A stretch of DNA of 64,000 nt, from assembly GCA_027493945.1 (NCBI GenBank), contig JAOSJU010000001.1, positions 806,001 through 870,000 on the forward strand, written 5' to 3'. Within the stretch, counting starts at the first letter, position 1. Each line of letters opens with the position of its first letter. The translations under genes and the position numbers were made by a program. Positions 56,592 through 64,000 of the stretch are shown piece after piece. The notes beneath the pieces were generated by a model. That model ran no database searches. It saw only the letters and a program-made list of their open reading frames with translations, and was not told the origin of the DNA. This DNA is from Burkholderiaceae bacterium (lineage in GTDB: Bacteria > Pseudomonadota > Gammaproteobacteria > Burkholderiales > Burkholderiaceae_E).

Positions 56592-57128
56592 ATGCCGGGC
56601 ATCGTTCCGACCCGCTGGCTCGCGGCGATCGTGGCGGCGCTGTGCGCGGCCGCCTTCGCCGGCGCGGCACTCGCCGCCGACCCGGCCGGGCGCGTCGTCA
56701 AGCCGTCGATCTCGGTCGACCGCTCGACACAGTGCATCGACAGCCCCGAGGTGATGCGGCGCACGCACATGGACATGCTCAAGCACGAGCGCGACCGCAC
56801 CGTGCGCAAGGGCATCCGCGGCGAGAAGGTCAGCCTGAACGGCTGCATCGACTGCCACGCGGGCCCCGGCGCCGGCGCCGCCGCGGGCTCGGCGGCCGGC
56901 TCGCCGCAGGCGTTCTGCGAAACCTGCCACCGCTACGCGGCCGTCAAGCTCGACTGCTTCGAATGCCACCAGGCCAGGCCGGCCGGCGCGCAGCCCGCGC
57001 GCGCGCAGGCCGGCGCGGCACCGCCGGCGCGCGCCGCGCAGGCAGCACAGGCATTCCTCGCCGCCCCGACCACCGCGCCGGGCGACGCTGCGGCTGCCGC
57101 TCCGGGCGCGGCAGGAGCACAGCGATGA
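56592..57128 (+). CDS. dsrJ: DsrJ, periplasmic triheme cytochrome c
   Basis: 178 aa. Uncleaved or cleavable signal (residues ~8-29), three CxxCH sites: 85-89, 109-113, 122-126. Cys48 in STQCIDSPEVM is the candidate for the unusual His/Cys haem ligation described for DsrJ. The C-terminal ~50 residues are Ala/Pro-rich and probably disordered, longer than usual. Stop overlaps dsrO start (ATGA). Confidence 0.94.
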   Translation: MPGIVPTRWLAAIVAALCAAAFAGAALAADPAGRVVKPSISVDRSTQCIDSPEVMRRTHMDMLKHERDRTVRKGIRGEKVSLNGCIDCHAGPGAGAAAGSAAGSPQAFCETCHRYAAVKLDCFECHQARPAGAQPARAQAGAAPPARAAQAAQAFLAAPTTAPGDAAAAAPGAAGAQR

Positions 57129-57916
57129 GCGATTTCGATCGCCCCGATCGCCCCGATGCGCTGCAGGCGCGCGAAGCCGGGCGACCCGGCAGCGGCACGT
57201 CGCGCCGCGCGATGCTCGCCGCCGGCACCGCCGCCCTGGCGGGCGTGCTGCTGGCGCCCGGCGTGCGCCTGATCGAGATCGCCGCCGCGCAGGGCGCGCG
57301 CCCCGCCGGCGAGCCAGCCTCGTCGAAGGTGCGCTGGGGCATGCTGATCGACACCACGCGCTGTGCCACCGACTGCAACGAGTGCGTGAAGGCCTGCAAC
57401 ACGGAAAACGGCCTGTCGGGCGGCACGCTGCCGACCGACTCGCAGTGGATCCGCAAGGTCGAGATCCGCCACAAGGACACCGGCCGCACCAGCAGCGCCC
57501 CGGTGATGTGCCAGCACTGCGCGAACCCGCCCTGCGTCGATGTCTGCCCGACCGGGGCGTCGTTCAAGCGCGCCGACGGCATCGTGCTCGTCGACCGGCA
57601 CACCTGCATCGGCTGCCGCTATTGCGTGATGGCCTGCCCCTACAAGGCGCGCAGCTTCGTTCACGAGCCGCTCACGGCGCAAAAACCCGACGTGCCGCGC
57701 GGCAAGGGTTGCGTCGAAGGCTGCACGATGTGCGTGCACCGCGTCGATCGCGGCCAGCAACCGGCCTGCGCCGAATCGTGCCCCGAGCAGGCGATCCTCT
57801 TCGGCGACCTCAACGACCCCGAGAGCGCGATCTCGCGGCGCATCCGCGAGATCGCCACCACCCGCATCCGCGAAGACCTGCGCCTGGACACCGGCGTTCG
57901 CTATCACGGAATCTGA
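57125..57916 (+). CDS. dsrO: DsrO, periplasmic iron-sulfur protein
   Basis: 263 aa. Tat signal SRRAMLAAGTAALAG, then four ferredoxin-type clusters: CATDCNECVKACN, CQHCANPPCVDVCP, CIGCRYCVMACP and CVEGCTMCVHR. Links DsrJ to the membrane subunit DsrP. ATG 57125 overlaps the dsrJ stop. Confidence 0.95.
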   Translation: MSDFDRPDRPDALQAREAGRPGSGTSRRAMLAAGTAALAGVLLAPGVRLIEIAAAQGARPAGEPASSKVRWGMLIDTTRCATDCNECVKACNTENGLSGGTLPTDSQWIRKVEIRHKDTGRTSSAPVMCQHCANPPCVDVCPTGASFKRADGIVLVDRHTCIGCRYCVMACPYKARSFVHEPLTAQKPDVPRGKGCVEGCTMCVHRVDRGQQPACAESCPEQAILFGDLNDPESAISRRIREIATTRIREDLRLDTGVRYHGI

Positions 57917-57920
57917 CCCC

Positions 57921-59123
57921 ATGCAGCCAGGCATCGCCACCGCCACTCCTCCCGCGAACCGGTTCTGGCTGGTCGTCGCGCTCGCCGCGGCGCTGGTCGC
58001 GGCCGGGCTGGGGGCGGCGCATTACATGGAGGTCGAGGGCCACATCGTCACCGGCATGAACAACCACGTCGTCTGGGGCCTGCCGCACGTGTTCGCGATC
58101 TTCCTGATCGTCGCGGCGTCGGGCGTGCTCAACGTGGCCTCGGTCGGCTCGGTTTTCGGCAAGGCGATCTACAAGGCGCGCGCGCCGCTGTCCGGGCTGC
58201 TGTGCCTGGCGATGCTGGCCGGCGGCCTGATGGTGCTGATGCTCGACCTCGGCCGCCCCGACCGGCTGATCGTCGCGGCCACGCACTACAACTTCACGTC
58301 GATGTTCGCGCTGAACGTCTTCCTGTATTCGGGCATGGCCGCCATCGTCGGCGTCTATCTCTGGACGCTGATGGAACGGCGCATGAACCGCTACTCGAAG
58401 CCGGCAGGCGTGGCCGCCTTCATCTGGCGGCTGTTGCTGACCACAGGCACCGGCTCGATCTTCGGTTTCCTGGTCGCGCGACAGGCCTACGGTTCGGCGC
58501 TGCTCGCGCCGATGTTCGTCATCATGTCGTTCGCCTGGGGCCTGGCGGTGTTCCTGCTCGTGCAGGCCGCGGTCTACGCCCGGAACGGGCTGACGCTGCC
58601 CGCCGAAGCCAGCCGCCGGATGAGCCGGCTGCTCGGCGTGTTCGTCGCGGCGACCCTCTACATGGTGGCCATGCACCACGTCACCAACCTGTATTTCGCG
58701 CGCCAGGTCGAGTTCGAGCGTTTCATCCTCGTCGACGGGGGCGTCTATCCGCTGCTGTTCTGGATCGGTTATGTCGCGGTGGGCAGCATCGCGCCACTGG
58801 TTCTCGTCTACGCGGGCGACGCCACGAAACCGCGCAACGCGGCAGTTGCGGCAGCGCTGGTGGTCGCCGGCGCCTTCTGCGCGCTGTACGTGTTCATCAT
58901 CGGCGGCCAGGCGTTCCCGCTCGAGCTGTTCCCCGGCGCGGTCGTGCGCTCGACCTTCTACGACGGGCAGCTCGCACCGTACGCACCGTCGCTGCCCGAA
59001 CTGCTGCTCGGCATCGGCGGGGTGGCCGCCGCGTTCCTGCTCACCGCGATCGGCGTGCACGTCCTCGATTTCCTGCCGCGCGACCCCGAGGCGGCCCCGG
59101 CGTCGGCCACCGGTAGCGGTTGA
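57921..59123 (+). CDS. dsrP: DsrP, NrfD-like quinone-interacting membrane subunit
   Basis: 400 aa with about ten membrane helices (for example FWLVVALAAALVAAGLG, VFAIFLIVAASGVLN, LLCLAMLAGGLMVLMLDLG). NrfD/PsrC family; exchanges electrons between DsrO and quinone without cofactors of its own. Starts 4 bp after dsrO. Confidence 0.95.
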   Translation: MQPGIATATPPANRFWLVVALAAALVAAGLGAAHYMEVEGHIVTGMNNHVVWGLPHVFAIFLIVAASGVLNVASVGSVFGKAIYKARAPLSGLLCLAMLAGGLMVLMLDLGRPDRLIVAATHYNFTSMFALNVFLYSGMAAIVGVYLWTLMERRMNRYSKPAGVAAFIWRLLLTTGTGSIFGFLVARQAYGSALLAPMFVIMSFAWGLAVFLLVQAAVYARNGLTLPAEASRRMSRLLGVFVAATLYMVAMHHVTNLYFARQVEFERFILVDGGVYPLLFWIGYVAVGSIAPLVLVYAGDATKPRNAAVAAALVVAGAFCALYVFIIGGQAFPLELFPGAVVRSTFYDGQLAPYAPSLPELLLGIGGVAAAFLLTAIGVHVLDFLPRDPEAAPASATGSG

Positions 59124-59131
59124 GCATCGCG

Positions 59132-60618
59132 ATGAGTCGCTGGCTCGTCTCCGCAGCGCATCGATCTTCGGGCAAGACGACGGTTTCGATCGGGCTGTGC
59201 GCCGCGCTGCGCCGTCGCGGCCTGTCGGTGCAGCCGTTCAAGAAGGGGCCCGACTACATCGACCCGATGTGGCTCACGCTGGCTGCCGGCCGCGCCTGCC
59301 GCAACCTCGACCCGCACCTGGCCGGGCTCGACGAGATCGAAGCGGCATTCCTGCGTCACGCCGGCCACGCCGATGCCAGCCTGGTCGAAGGCAACCTCGG
59401 GCTTCACGACGGCATGGCGGCCGACGGCAGCGACAGCAACGCGGCACTGGCCTGCCGGCTCGGCCTGCCCGTCGTGCTGGTGCTCGACGCACGCGGCACC
59501 TCGCGCGGCATTGCGCCGCTGGTGCTCGGCTATCAGGCATTCGAACCGCGACTGCGGATCGCCGGCGTGATCCTCAATCGCGTCGGCGGCGCGCGCCACG
59601 AAGGCCGGCTGCGCGAGGCGCTCGAGCGCTACACCGACGTGCCGGTGCTCGGCGCGATCGGCGAGGATCCGCGGCTCGCGATCCTCGAGCGGCACCTCGG
59701 CCTGGTGCCGGGCAACGAGGCGCAGGACGCGGCGGGCATCGTCGAAACCCTCGCCGACGCGATCGCGGCGAGCGTCGATCTCGATGCGCTGCTCGACGCG
59801 ACCGCGCCGCGCGCCGGCGAACCTTCCGCGCTCCAGGGCGGCGGGTGCACCCGCCGCCCCGGCAACGCCGGCGCCCACGGCGGAGCGGGCCTCGCCGGCC
59901 GCGGCCGCGGCCGCGTCGGGGTCCGGGCGCGGCCATGACGCGCCCGTGCGCATCGGCATCGCGCGAGACGAGGCCTTCGGCTTCTACTACATCGACGACC
60001 TGGAAGCGCTGCGGGCAGCCGGCGCCGAGCTCGTGCCCTTCGACACGCTGCGCGATGCCGCGCTGCCCGCGGTAGACGGCCTGTTCATCGGCGGCGGCTT
60101 TCCCGAGGAGCTGGCCGCGCGGCTGGCCGCCAACCGGGCGATTCGCAGTGAACTGCGCGAGCGCATCGAGGCGGGCCTGCCGGTGTACGCCGAGTGCGGC
60201 GGCCTGATGTACCTCGCGCGCTCGATCCGCTGGCACGGCGAGCGCCACGACATGGTCGGCGCGATCCCTGCCGACGTCGTCATGCACGACCGCGCGGTGG
60301 GTCGCGGCTACGTCAGGCTCGAGGAGACCGACGCGTTTCCGTGGCCCGGCGGGCCGCTCGCCACGGTGCGCGGGCACGAGTTCCATCATTCCGGGCTCGA
60401 AAACGCGGCACCCGGGCTGCGCTACGCGTACCGCGTCGTGCGCGGCCACGGCATCGACGGCTCGCGCGATGGCATCGTGCATCGCAACGTGCTTGCATCG
60501 TATGCGCACCTGCGCAGCGTCGGCGGAAATCGCTGGCCTGCAACGCTTCGTCCAGTTCGTCCGCGGCGTCGCGGCCGCCCGCCGCGAGCGCCCCACCCTC
60601 ACCGAGTGCTCCTCATGA
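59132..60618 (+). CDS. dsrN: DsrN, sirohaem a,c-diamide amidotransferase (CbiA-like; two frame breaks)
   Basis: ~495 aa. N-terminal P-loop synthetase domain [38 protein letters not shown]-terminal glutaminase triad with Cys in [12 protein letters not shown] and His in GHEFHHS. DsrN amidates sirohaem for DsrAB. An Ala/Pro-rich linker contains one frame break (~59835; then [18 protein letters not shown] in the new frame) and an extra C near 60537 restores [20 protein letters not shown] and TGA 60616-60618, which overlaps dsrR (ATGA). ATG 59132 used; TTG 59120 possible. Confidence 0.9.
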
Positions 60619-60914
60619 TCACCGTCACCCCGGCCGCTGCCCATCAGATTCTGATTGCCGCCGAGCAGGCCGGCATGGAAGAACCGTTGTTGCGGATCGC
60701 CGCCCGCTACGACGACGACACCGACGAGCTCGAGATCGGCATGGGTTTCGACGATCGCCGCGAACAGGACGAGGAGATCCGCAGCGAAGGCGTGATCCTG
60801 CTCGTCTCGCCCCCGTCGCGCGCGTCGCTCGAGGGCACCGTGCTCGACTACGTCGAGACCGCACCCGAAGAGTTCCGCTTCGTCTTCGGCCGCGCCCCGC
60901 GGCACGAAGACTGA
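60615..60914 (+). CDS. dsrR: DsrR, A-type-like scaffold protein
   Basis: 99 aa, IscA/HesB fold ([34 protein letters not shown]) but with none of the cluster-binding cysteines, as in known DsrR proteins, which act post-transcriptionally on the dsr operon. ATG overlaps the corrected dsrN stop. Confidence 0.9.
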   Translation: MITVTPAAAHQILIAAEQAGMEEPLLRIAARYDDDTDELEIGMGFDDRREQDEEIRSEGVILLVSPPSRASLEGTVLDYVETAPEEFRFVFGRAPRHED

Positions 60915-60931
60915 CCCGCCGGAGACGTCCG

Positions 60932-61780
60932 ATGGACATGGCTTTCATCCCCCCGCACGCCGACGCCGCAACTCCCGAAGCCGGCCCGCCGCTCGCGCCC
61001 GGCGAGGTCGCACTGGTCGGCACCGGCCCGGGCGACCCCGAGCTGCTGACGCTCAAGGCGCTGCGCCTGATGCAGCAGGCCGACGTGGTGCTCTACGACA
61101 ACCTGGTCTCGCCCGAGATCATGGCGATGGTCGGCCCGGACGCGCAGCGCATCTACGTCGGCAAGGAGCGCAACCGCCACACGATGCGCCAGGAAGCGAT
61201 CAACGAGCTGATGGTCGACCTCGCGCGTGCCGGCCACCGGGTGGTCCGGCTCAAGGGCGGCGACCCCTTCATCTTCGGCCGCGGCGGCGAGGAGATCGAG
61301 ACGCTGTCGGAGCACGACGTGCGCTTCCAGGTCGTCCCCGGCATCACCGCGGCCGCGGGCGTGGCCGCCTACACCGGCATCCCGCTCACGCACCGCGACC
61401 ACGCGCACGCCTGCGTGCTGGTCACCGGGCACCTGCGCGACGGCACGATGAACCTCGACTGGCCTGCGCTGGCGCGGCCCGGGCAGACGCTGGTCTGCTA
61501 CATGGGGTTCCAGGGGCTGGTCGAGCTGTGCGCGAAGCTCGCCGAGCACGGCCTGGACGAAGCCACGCCGGCCGCGATCGTGCAGAAAGGCACGCAGCGC
61601 AGTCAGCGCGTCGTCACCGGCACGCTGCGCACGCTGCCCGCCCCGGCGGCGCAGGCCCGGCTCGCGCCACCCACGCTGATCATCGTCGGCGAGGTCGTAC
61701 GCCTGCGCGACAAGCTGAAGTGGTTCGAGCGCACGCTGCAGGCGCACGCCATGGCGGCGCCCGACACGGCCGAAGCCTGA
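60932..61780 (+). CDS. cobA: Uroporphyrinogen-III C-methyltransferase
   Basis: 282 aa SUMT. Motifs [36 protein letters not shown] and [20 protein letters not shown] bind SAM and substrate. Makes precorrin-2, the sirohaem precursor needed by DsrAB; DsrN then amidates the product. It extends the dsr operon after 17 bp. It lacks the oxidase/chelatase part of CysG, so those steps must be elsewhere. Confidence 0.93.
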   Translation: MDMAFIPPHADAATPEAGPPLAPGEVALVGTGPGDPELLTLKALRLMQQADVVLYDNLVSPEIMAMVGPDAQRIYVGKERNRHTMRQEAINELMVDLARAGHRVVRLKGGDPFIFGRGGEEIETLSEHDVRFQVVPGITAAAGVAAYTGIPLTHRDHAHACVLVTGHLRDGTMNLDWPALARPGQTLVCYMGFQGLVELCAKLAEHGLDEATPAAIVQKGTQRSQRVVTGTLRTLPAPAAQARLAPPTLIIVGEVVRLRDKLKWFERTLQAHAMAAPDTAEA

Positions 61781-61781
61781 A

Positions 61782-62495
61782 CTAACGCGAGTGCACCAGC
61801 CGCGCGGCAGGGGTATCGGCGTCTTCGCGGGCGGCGCGCGCGCCCTCGCCCACCCGGTTCTCGATCGCGAACACGGCCGCCTCGACCCGGGACGAGAAGC
61901 CGAGCTTCGACAGGATGTGGCGCACGTGCAGCTTCACGGTGTCGTGGCTGATGCCGAGCTCGCGAGCGATCGCCTTGTTGCTCAGCCCGCGTGCCACCTG
62001 CGCGAGAATTTCGCGCTCGCGCACCGTCAGCTGGTCGAGCGAGCTGCCCGGCGCGGCCCGCTGTGGCCCCTCTTCGAGCAGGCCGGCCAGCTTGGCCGCC
62101 ATGGCCGGTGCCACCACCAGCTCGCCGCGCGCCGCTCGCGTGATCGCGTCGATCACGTCCTGCGGATCCATGTCCTTGAGCAGATAACCCCGCGCGCCCA
62201 TGCGCAGCGCCGCGGAGAGGTCTTCGCGCGAGTCGCTCATCGTGAGGATCACCACCGGCACCCGTGATCCGGCGTCGCGCAGGCCGCGCAGCAGCCTCAG
62301 CCCGTCGAGCTGCGGCATCCGCAGGTCGATCACCGCGAGGTCGGGCGCATGCGCCTGGATCATTTCGATCCCTTCCTCGGGGTTGCCGGTGGTGGCGACC
62401 ACTTTCATGCCGGCGCGCAGTTCGAGCAGCTCGCCCAGCCCGCGCCGGCACAGCCCGTGATCGTCGACCAGCGCAACGCGCAACGGCTCAGCCAT
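61782..62495 (-). CDS. NarL/FixJ-family response regulator
   Basis: 237 aa. Receiver with D11/D12, phospho-acceptor D57 in AVIDLRMPQLDG and K109-type Lys in YLLKDMDP; LuxR-type HTH LTVREREILAQVARGLSNKA at ~160-210. ATG 62495 overlaps the end of the kinase gene by 8 bp. Convergent with cobA (1 bp apart). With the kinase it is the obvious candidate regulator of the adjoining dsr genes. Confidence 0.93.
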   Translation of the reverse strand: MAEPLRVALVDDHGLCRRGLGELLELRAGMKVVATTGNPEEGIEMIQAHAPDLAVIDLRMPQLDGLRLLRGLRDAGSRVPVVILTMSDSREDLSAALRMGARGYLLKDMDPQDVIDAITRAARGELVVAPAMAAKLAGLLEEGPQRAAPGSSLDQLTVREREILAQVARGLSNKAIARELGISHDTVKLHVRHILSKLGFSSRVEAAVFAIENRVGEGARAAREDADTPAARLVHSR

Positions 62496-63762
62496 GACGC
62501 GCCTCGCTCGCGGACGGATCGCCCGCCGGAACGCGCACCACGACGCGTGCCCCGCCGGCCGGCGGGTTGTCGAATGCGACACGCGCGCCGATCGCCTGCG
62601 CGCGCTCGCGCATGATCTCCAGCCCGAAACTGGTGCGCGCCGCACGCCTGGACGCGGGCGCCGGCCGCGCGAAACCGCGGCCGTCGTCGTGCACGCTGAA
62701 CACCACGTCGGCGCCTTCGCGCTCGACCTGCAGCAAGGCGCGGCGCGCTCCGGAGTGCCGGCGCACGTTGGCCAGCGCCTCCTGCAGGATATGGAACGTC
62801 TGCACCTCGACCTCGGCCGGCAGCCGAAGCTGGGGAATGCGGCAATCGAACTCCAGCGCCACGCCGGTGCGCTCGTAGAAGGTATCGGCCATCTGTTCGA
62901 GCGCGCGGTGCAGTCCCTGCGCGTCCATGCCGGCCCGGAAATGGGTGATCAGCTCGCGCATGCGCCGGTTGGCGCTGCCGAGCTCGTCGTTGACGTCCTG
63001 GCAGTACTTCTGCGCGCGCGGCGTGTCCTGCTGCGCGATCGCATCCTGCAGCAGCGGCATGCGCATCCGCACGAAGGTGAGCGACTGCGCGAGGGAGTCG
63101 TGCAGTTCGCCGGCGATCGTCTGCCGTTCGTGAACCAGGCTCGACTGCAGGTTCTCGCGCTCGAGCCGGGCGTTCTCCAGGGCCAGGCCGAACAGCTGGC
63201 CGACCGGGCGCAGCAGGTGGATCACCTCGCCGCGCAGGCTGTGCACGCCGTCGAAGAACAGCGTGAACACGCCCACCGAGCGTCCCTTGAACTCGAGGGG
63301 CACGGCGACGGTTCCGGTACAGACCTGCTCGAAGAAGCTGTCGACCGCGAGCGTGCCGCACGGCGATGCGCTGTCGGCCACCCGGACGCCGTCGCCGTTC
63401 AGCGCGTCGCCGCATACGCCGCAGGGGCCGATCAGCGCCTCGCGCGCAAGCACGTCCTCGGGCAGGCCCCAGGCCGCGATCAGTCGCAGCTTGTCCCCCT
63501 CGGGAGTGAGCGCGCGGACCGCCCCGGCCCGCGCACCCGCCAGCCTGACGACGGTGACGAGGAACGCGTCGAGCATCGACTGCGGCGTGCCGCCGACCCC
63601 GGAGGCGACGGGCGCCGCCGTGCCGCGCGCATCCGGACGCTGCGTCCGGGCATCGGCGATCGGCACCACCCGCACCGCCTTGCCTGCGCCCGGCGCCGGG
63701 CCGGCCAGCGTCGCCGCGTCCGCCGAGCTGCCCGGAGAAATTCCGGAACCCGAAACCTGCAT
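62488..63762 (-). CDS. NarX-like sensor histidine kinase with four-cysteine GAF domain
   Basis: 424 aa, cytoplasmic (no membrane segment). GAF domain ~residues 60-200 with Cys114, Cys117, Cys135 and Cys148 (CxxC-x17-C-x12-C), a possible Fe-S or redox site; then HisKA_3 with His221 in AGELHDSLAQSL and HATPase (HDDGRGFARP, FGLEIMRERAQAIGARV). ATG 63762 has CAGGAGGTGAA just upstream, which settles the start among longer readings. The first ~60 residues are low-complexity. Sensing signal unknown; a sulfur or redox signal is inferred from context. Confidence 0.9.
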   Translation of the reverse strand: MQVSGSGISPGSSADAATLAGPAPGAGKAVRVVPIADARTQRPDARGTAAPVASGVGGTPQSMLDAFLVTVVRLAGARAGAVRALTPEGDKLRLIAAWGLPEDVLAREALIGPCGVCGDALNGDGVRVADSASPCGTLAVDSFFEQVCTGTVAVPLEFKGRSVGVFTLFFDGVHSLRGEVIHLLRPVGQLFGLALENARLERENLQSSLVHERQTIAGELHDSLAQSLTFVRMRMPLLQDAIAQQDTPRAQKYCQDVNDELGSANRRMRELITHFRAGMDAQGLHRALEQMADTFYERTGVALEFDCRIPQLRLPAEVEVQTFHILQEALANVRRHSGARRALLQVEREGADVVFSVHDDGRGFARPAPASRRAARTSFGLEIMRERAQAIGARVAFDNPPAGGARVVVRVPAGDPSASEARHG

Positions 63763-63817
63763 TTCACCTCCTGCGGCTCCCCTGCGGGGAGCCTCCCGAA
63801 CCGATATTACACGCCGA

Positions 63818-63832
63818 TCCCCCAAACGGATA
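63818..63832. promoter_or_regulatory. Operator candidate shared with the dsr promoter
   Basis: TCCCCCAAACGGATA differs at two positions from TACCCCAAACGGGTA at 48182-48196. It lies in the 134-bp gap between the divergent kinase and oxidoreductase genes, where autoregulation by the response regulator would act. Confidence 0.45.
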
Positions 63833-63896
63833 ATGGAACGACTCCCCGGAATGCTTATGGATGCCCCTGTCGCGATCACCTAGTATCGCTTCGGAG

Positions 63897-64000
63897 ATGC
63901 CACCCCAGCCGATCCACGACCCTGCGCGGGCGCCGCTGCCCGACGCCAGCACCGAGGTCCGCAACACCACCTGCTACATGTGCGCCTGCCGCTGTGGCAT
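63897..64000 (+). CDS. Molybdopterin oxidoreductase, N-terminal start only
   Basis: 34 codons before the window ends: MPPQPIHDPARAPLPDAS then TEVRNTTCYMCACRCG. The C-x2-C-x3-C pattern is the N-terminal [4Fe-4S] site of DMSO-reductase-family enzymes. Next to the rDsr system the attractive candidate is SoeA of sulfite:quinone oxidoreductase, which would oxidise the sulfite made by DsrAB, but thiosulfate/polysulfide reductase-type subunits look alike here. GGAG precedes ATG 63897. Confidence 0.65.
   Translation, partial: MPPQPIHDPARAPLPDASTEVRNTTCYMCACRCG

Overview
The window is high-GC betaproteobacterial DNA, probably from a Burkholderiales/Nitrosomonadales-type chemotroph that oxidises reduced sulfur. 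Three observations support this: the tmRNA tag reads ANDERFALAA (the betaproteobacterial form), there are Bug-type binding proteins, and there is a complete reverse dissimilatory sulfite reductase (rDsr) operon.

Layout. 1-3366 is backbone: the end of a probable cyanophycin synthetase gene, an AidB-like acyl-CoA dehydrogenase coupled to a PaaX-like regulator, and ssrA (tmRNA). 3367-28341 is a mosaic genomic island lodged in the 3' end of ssrA. The last bases of ssrA (CGGCTCCACCATC) recur at 28340-28352, followed at once by a second terminator that looks like the displaced original. The island carries (i) a type I restriction-modification operon, hsdS'-hsdM-rhuM-hsdS-[SLATT-SMODS]-hsdR-M48 peptidase, with a CBASS-like effector/cyclase pair built into the operon through 4-nt overlaps; (ii) an IS21 element that splits the SLATT gene with a 5-bp target duplication; (iii) an IS1634 element with a 6-bp target duplication; (iv) a LysR-controlled acyl-CoA catabolic operon flanked by two Bug proteins; (v) IS110, IS701 and IS21-remnant sequences. 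No integrase is visible.

28385-43345 is backbone: a DUF3330 protein, nitrilase, CBS protein, CrcB/DUF190 fluoride-channel pair, otsB-GH15-otsA trehalose genes, a truncated HAD gene joined to malate synthase G, a large class A penicillin-binding protein, a hydrolase, a DapA-family protein and a macro-domain protein.

43346-64000 is a sulfur-oxidation region. A leftward cluster (76-aa protein, Cas6/Cmx6-like RAMP protein, tandem TusA, unknown protein, TauD-like dioxygenase, YeeE transporter) diverges from the rightward operon dsrABEFHCMKLJOPNR plus a sirohaem-pathway SAM-dependent uroporphyrinogen-III methyltransferase. A DsrC paralogue without the C-terminal cysteine, a NarX/NarL-like two-component pair with a four-cysteine GAF sensor, and the start of a molybdopterin oxidoreductase complete it. 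A TACCC-N5-GGGTA-type dyad occurs in the dsr divergent promoter and, in variant form, upstream of the kinase gene and the dsrC paralogue.

Caution: about twenty genes, including core ones (dsrB, dsrK, dsrN, glcB, the PBP), carry single-base frame breaks, often in homopolymers. The simplest reading is residual indel error in the assembly, so frameshifts alone should not be read as gene decay. The IS insertions with target duplications are independent of that.
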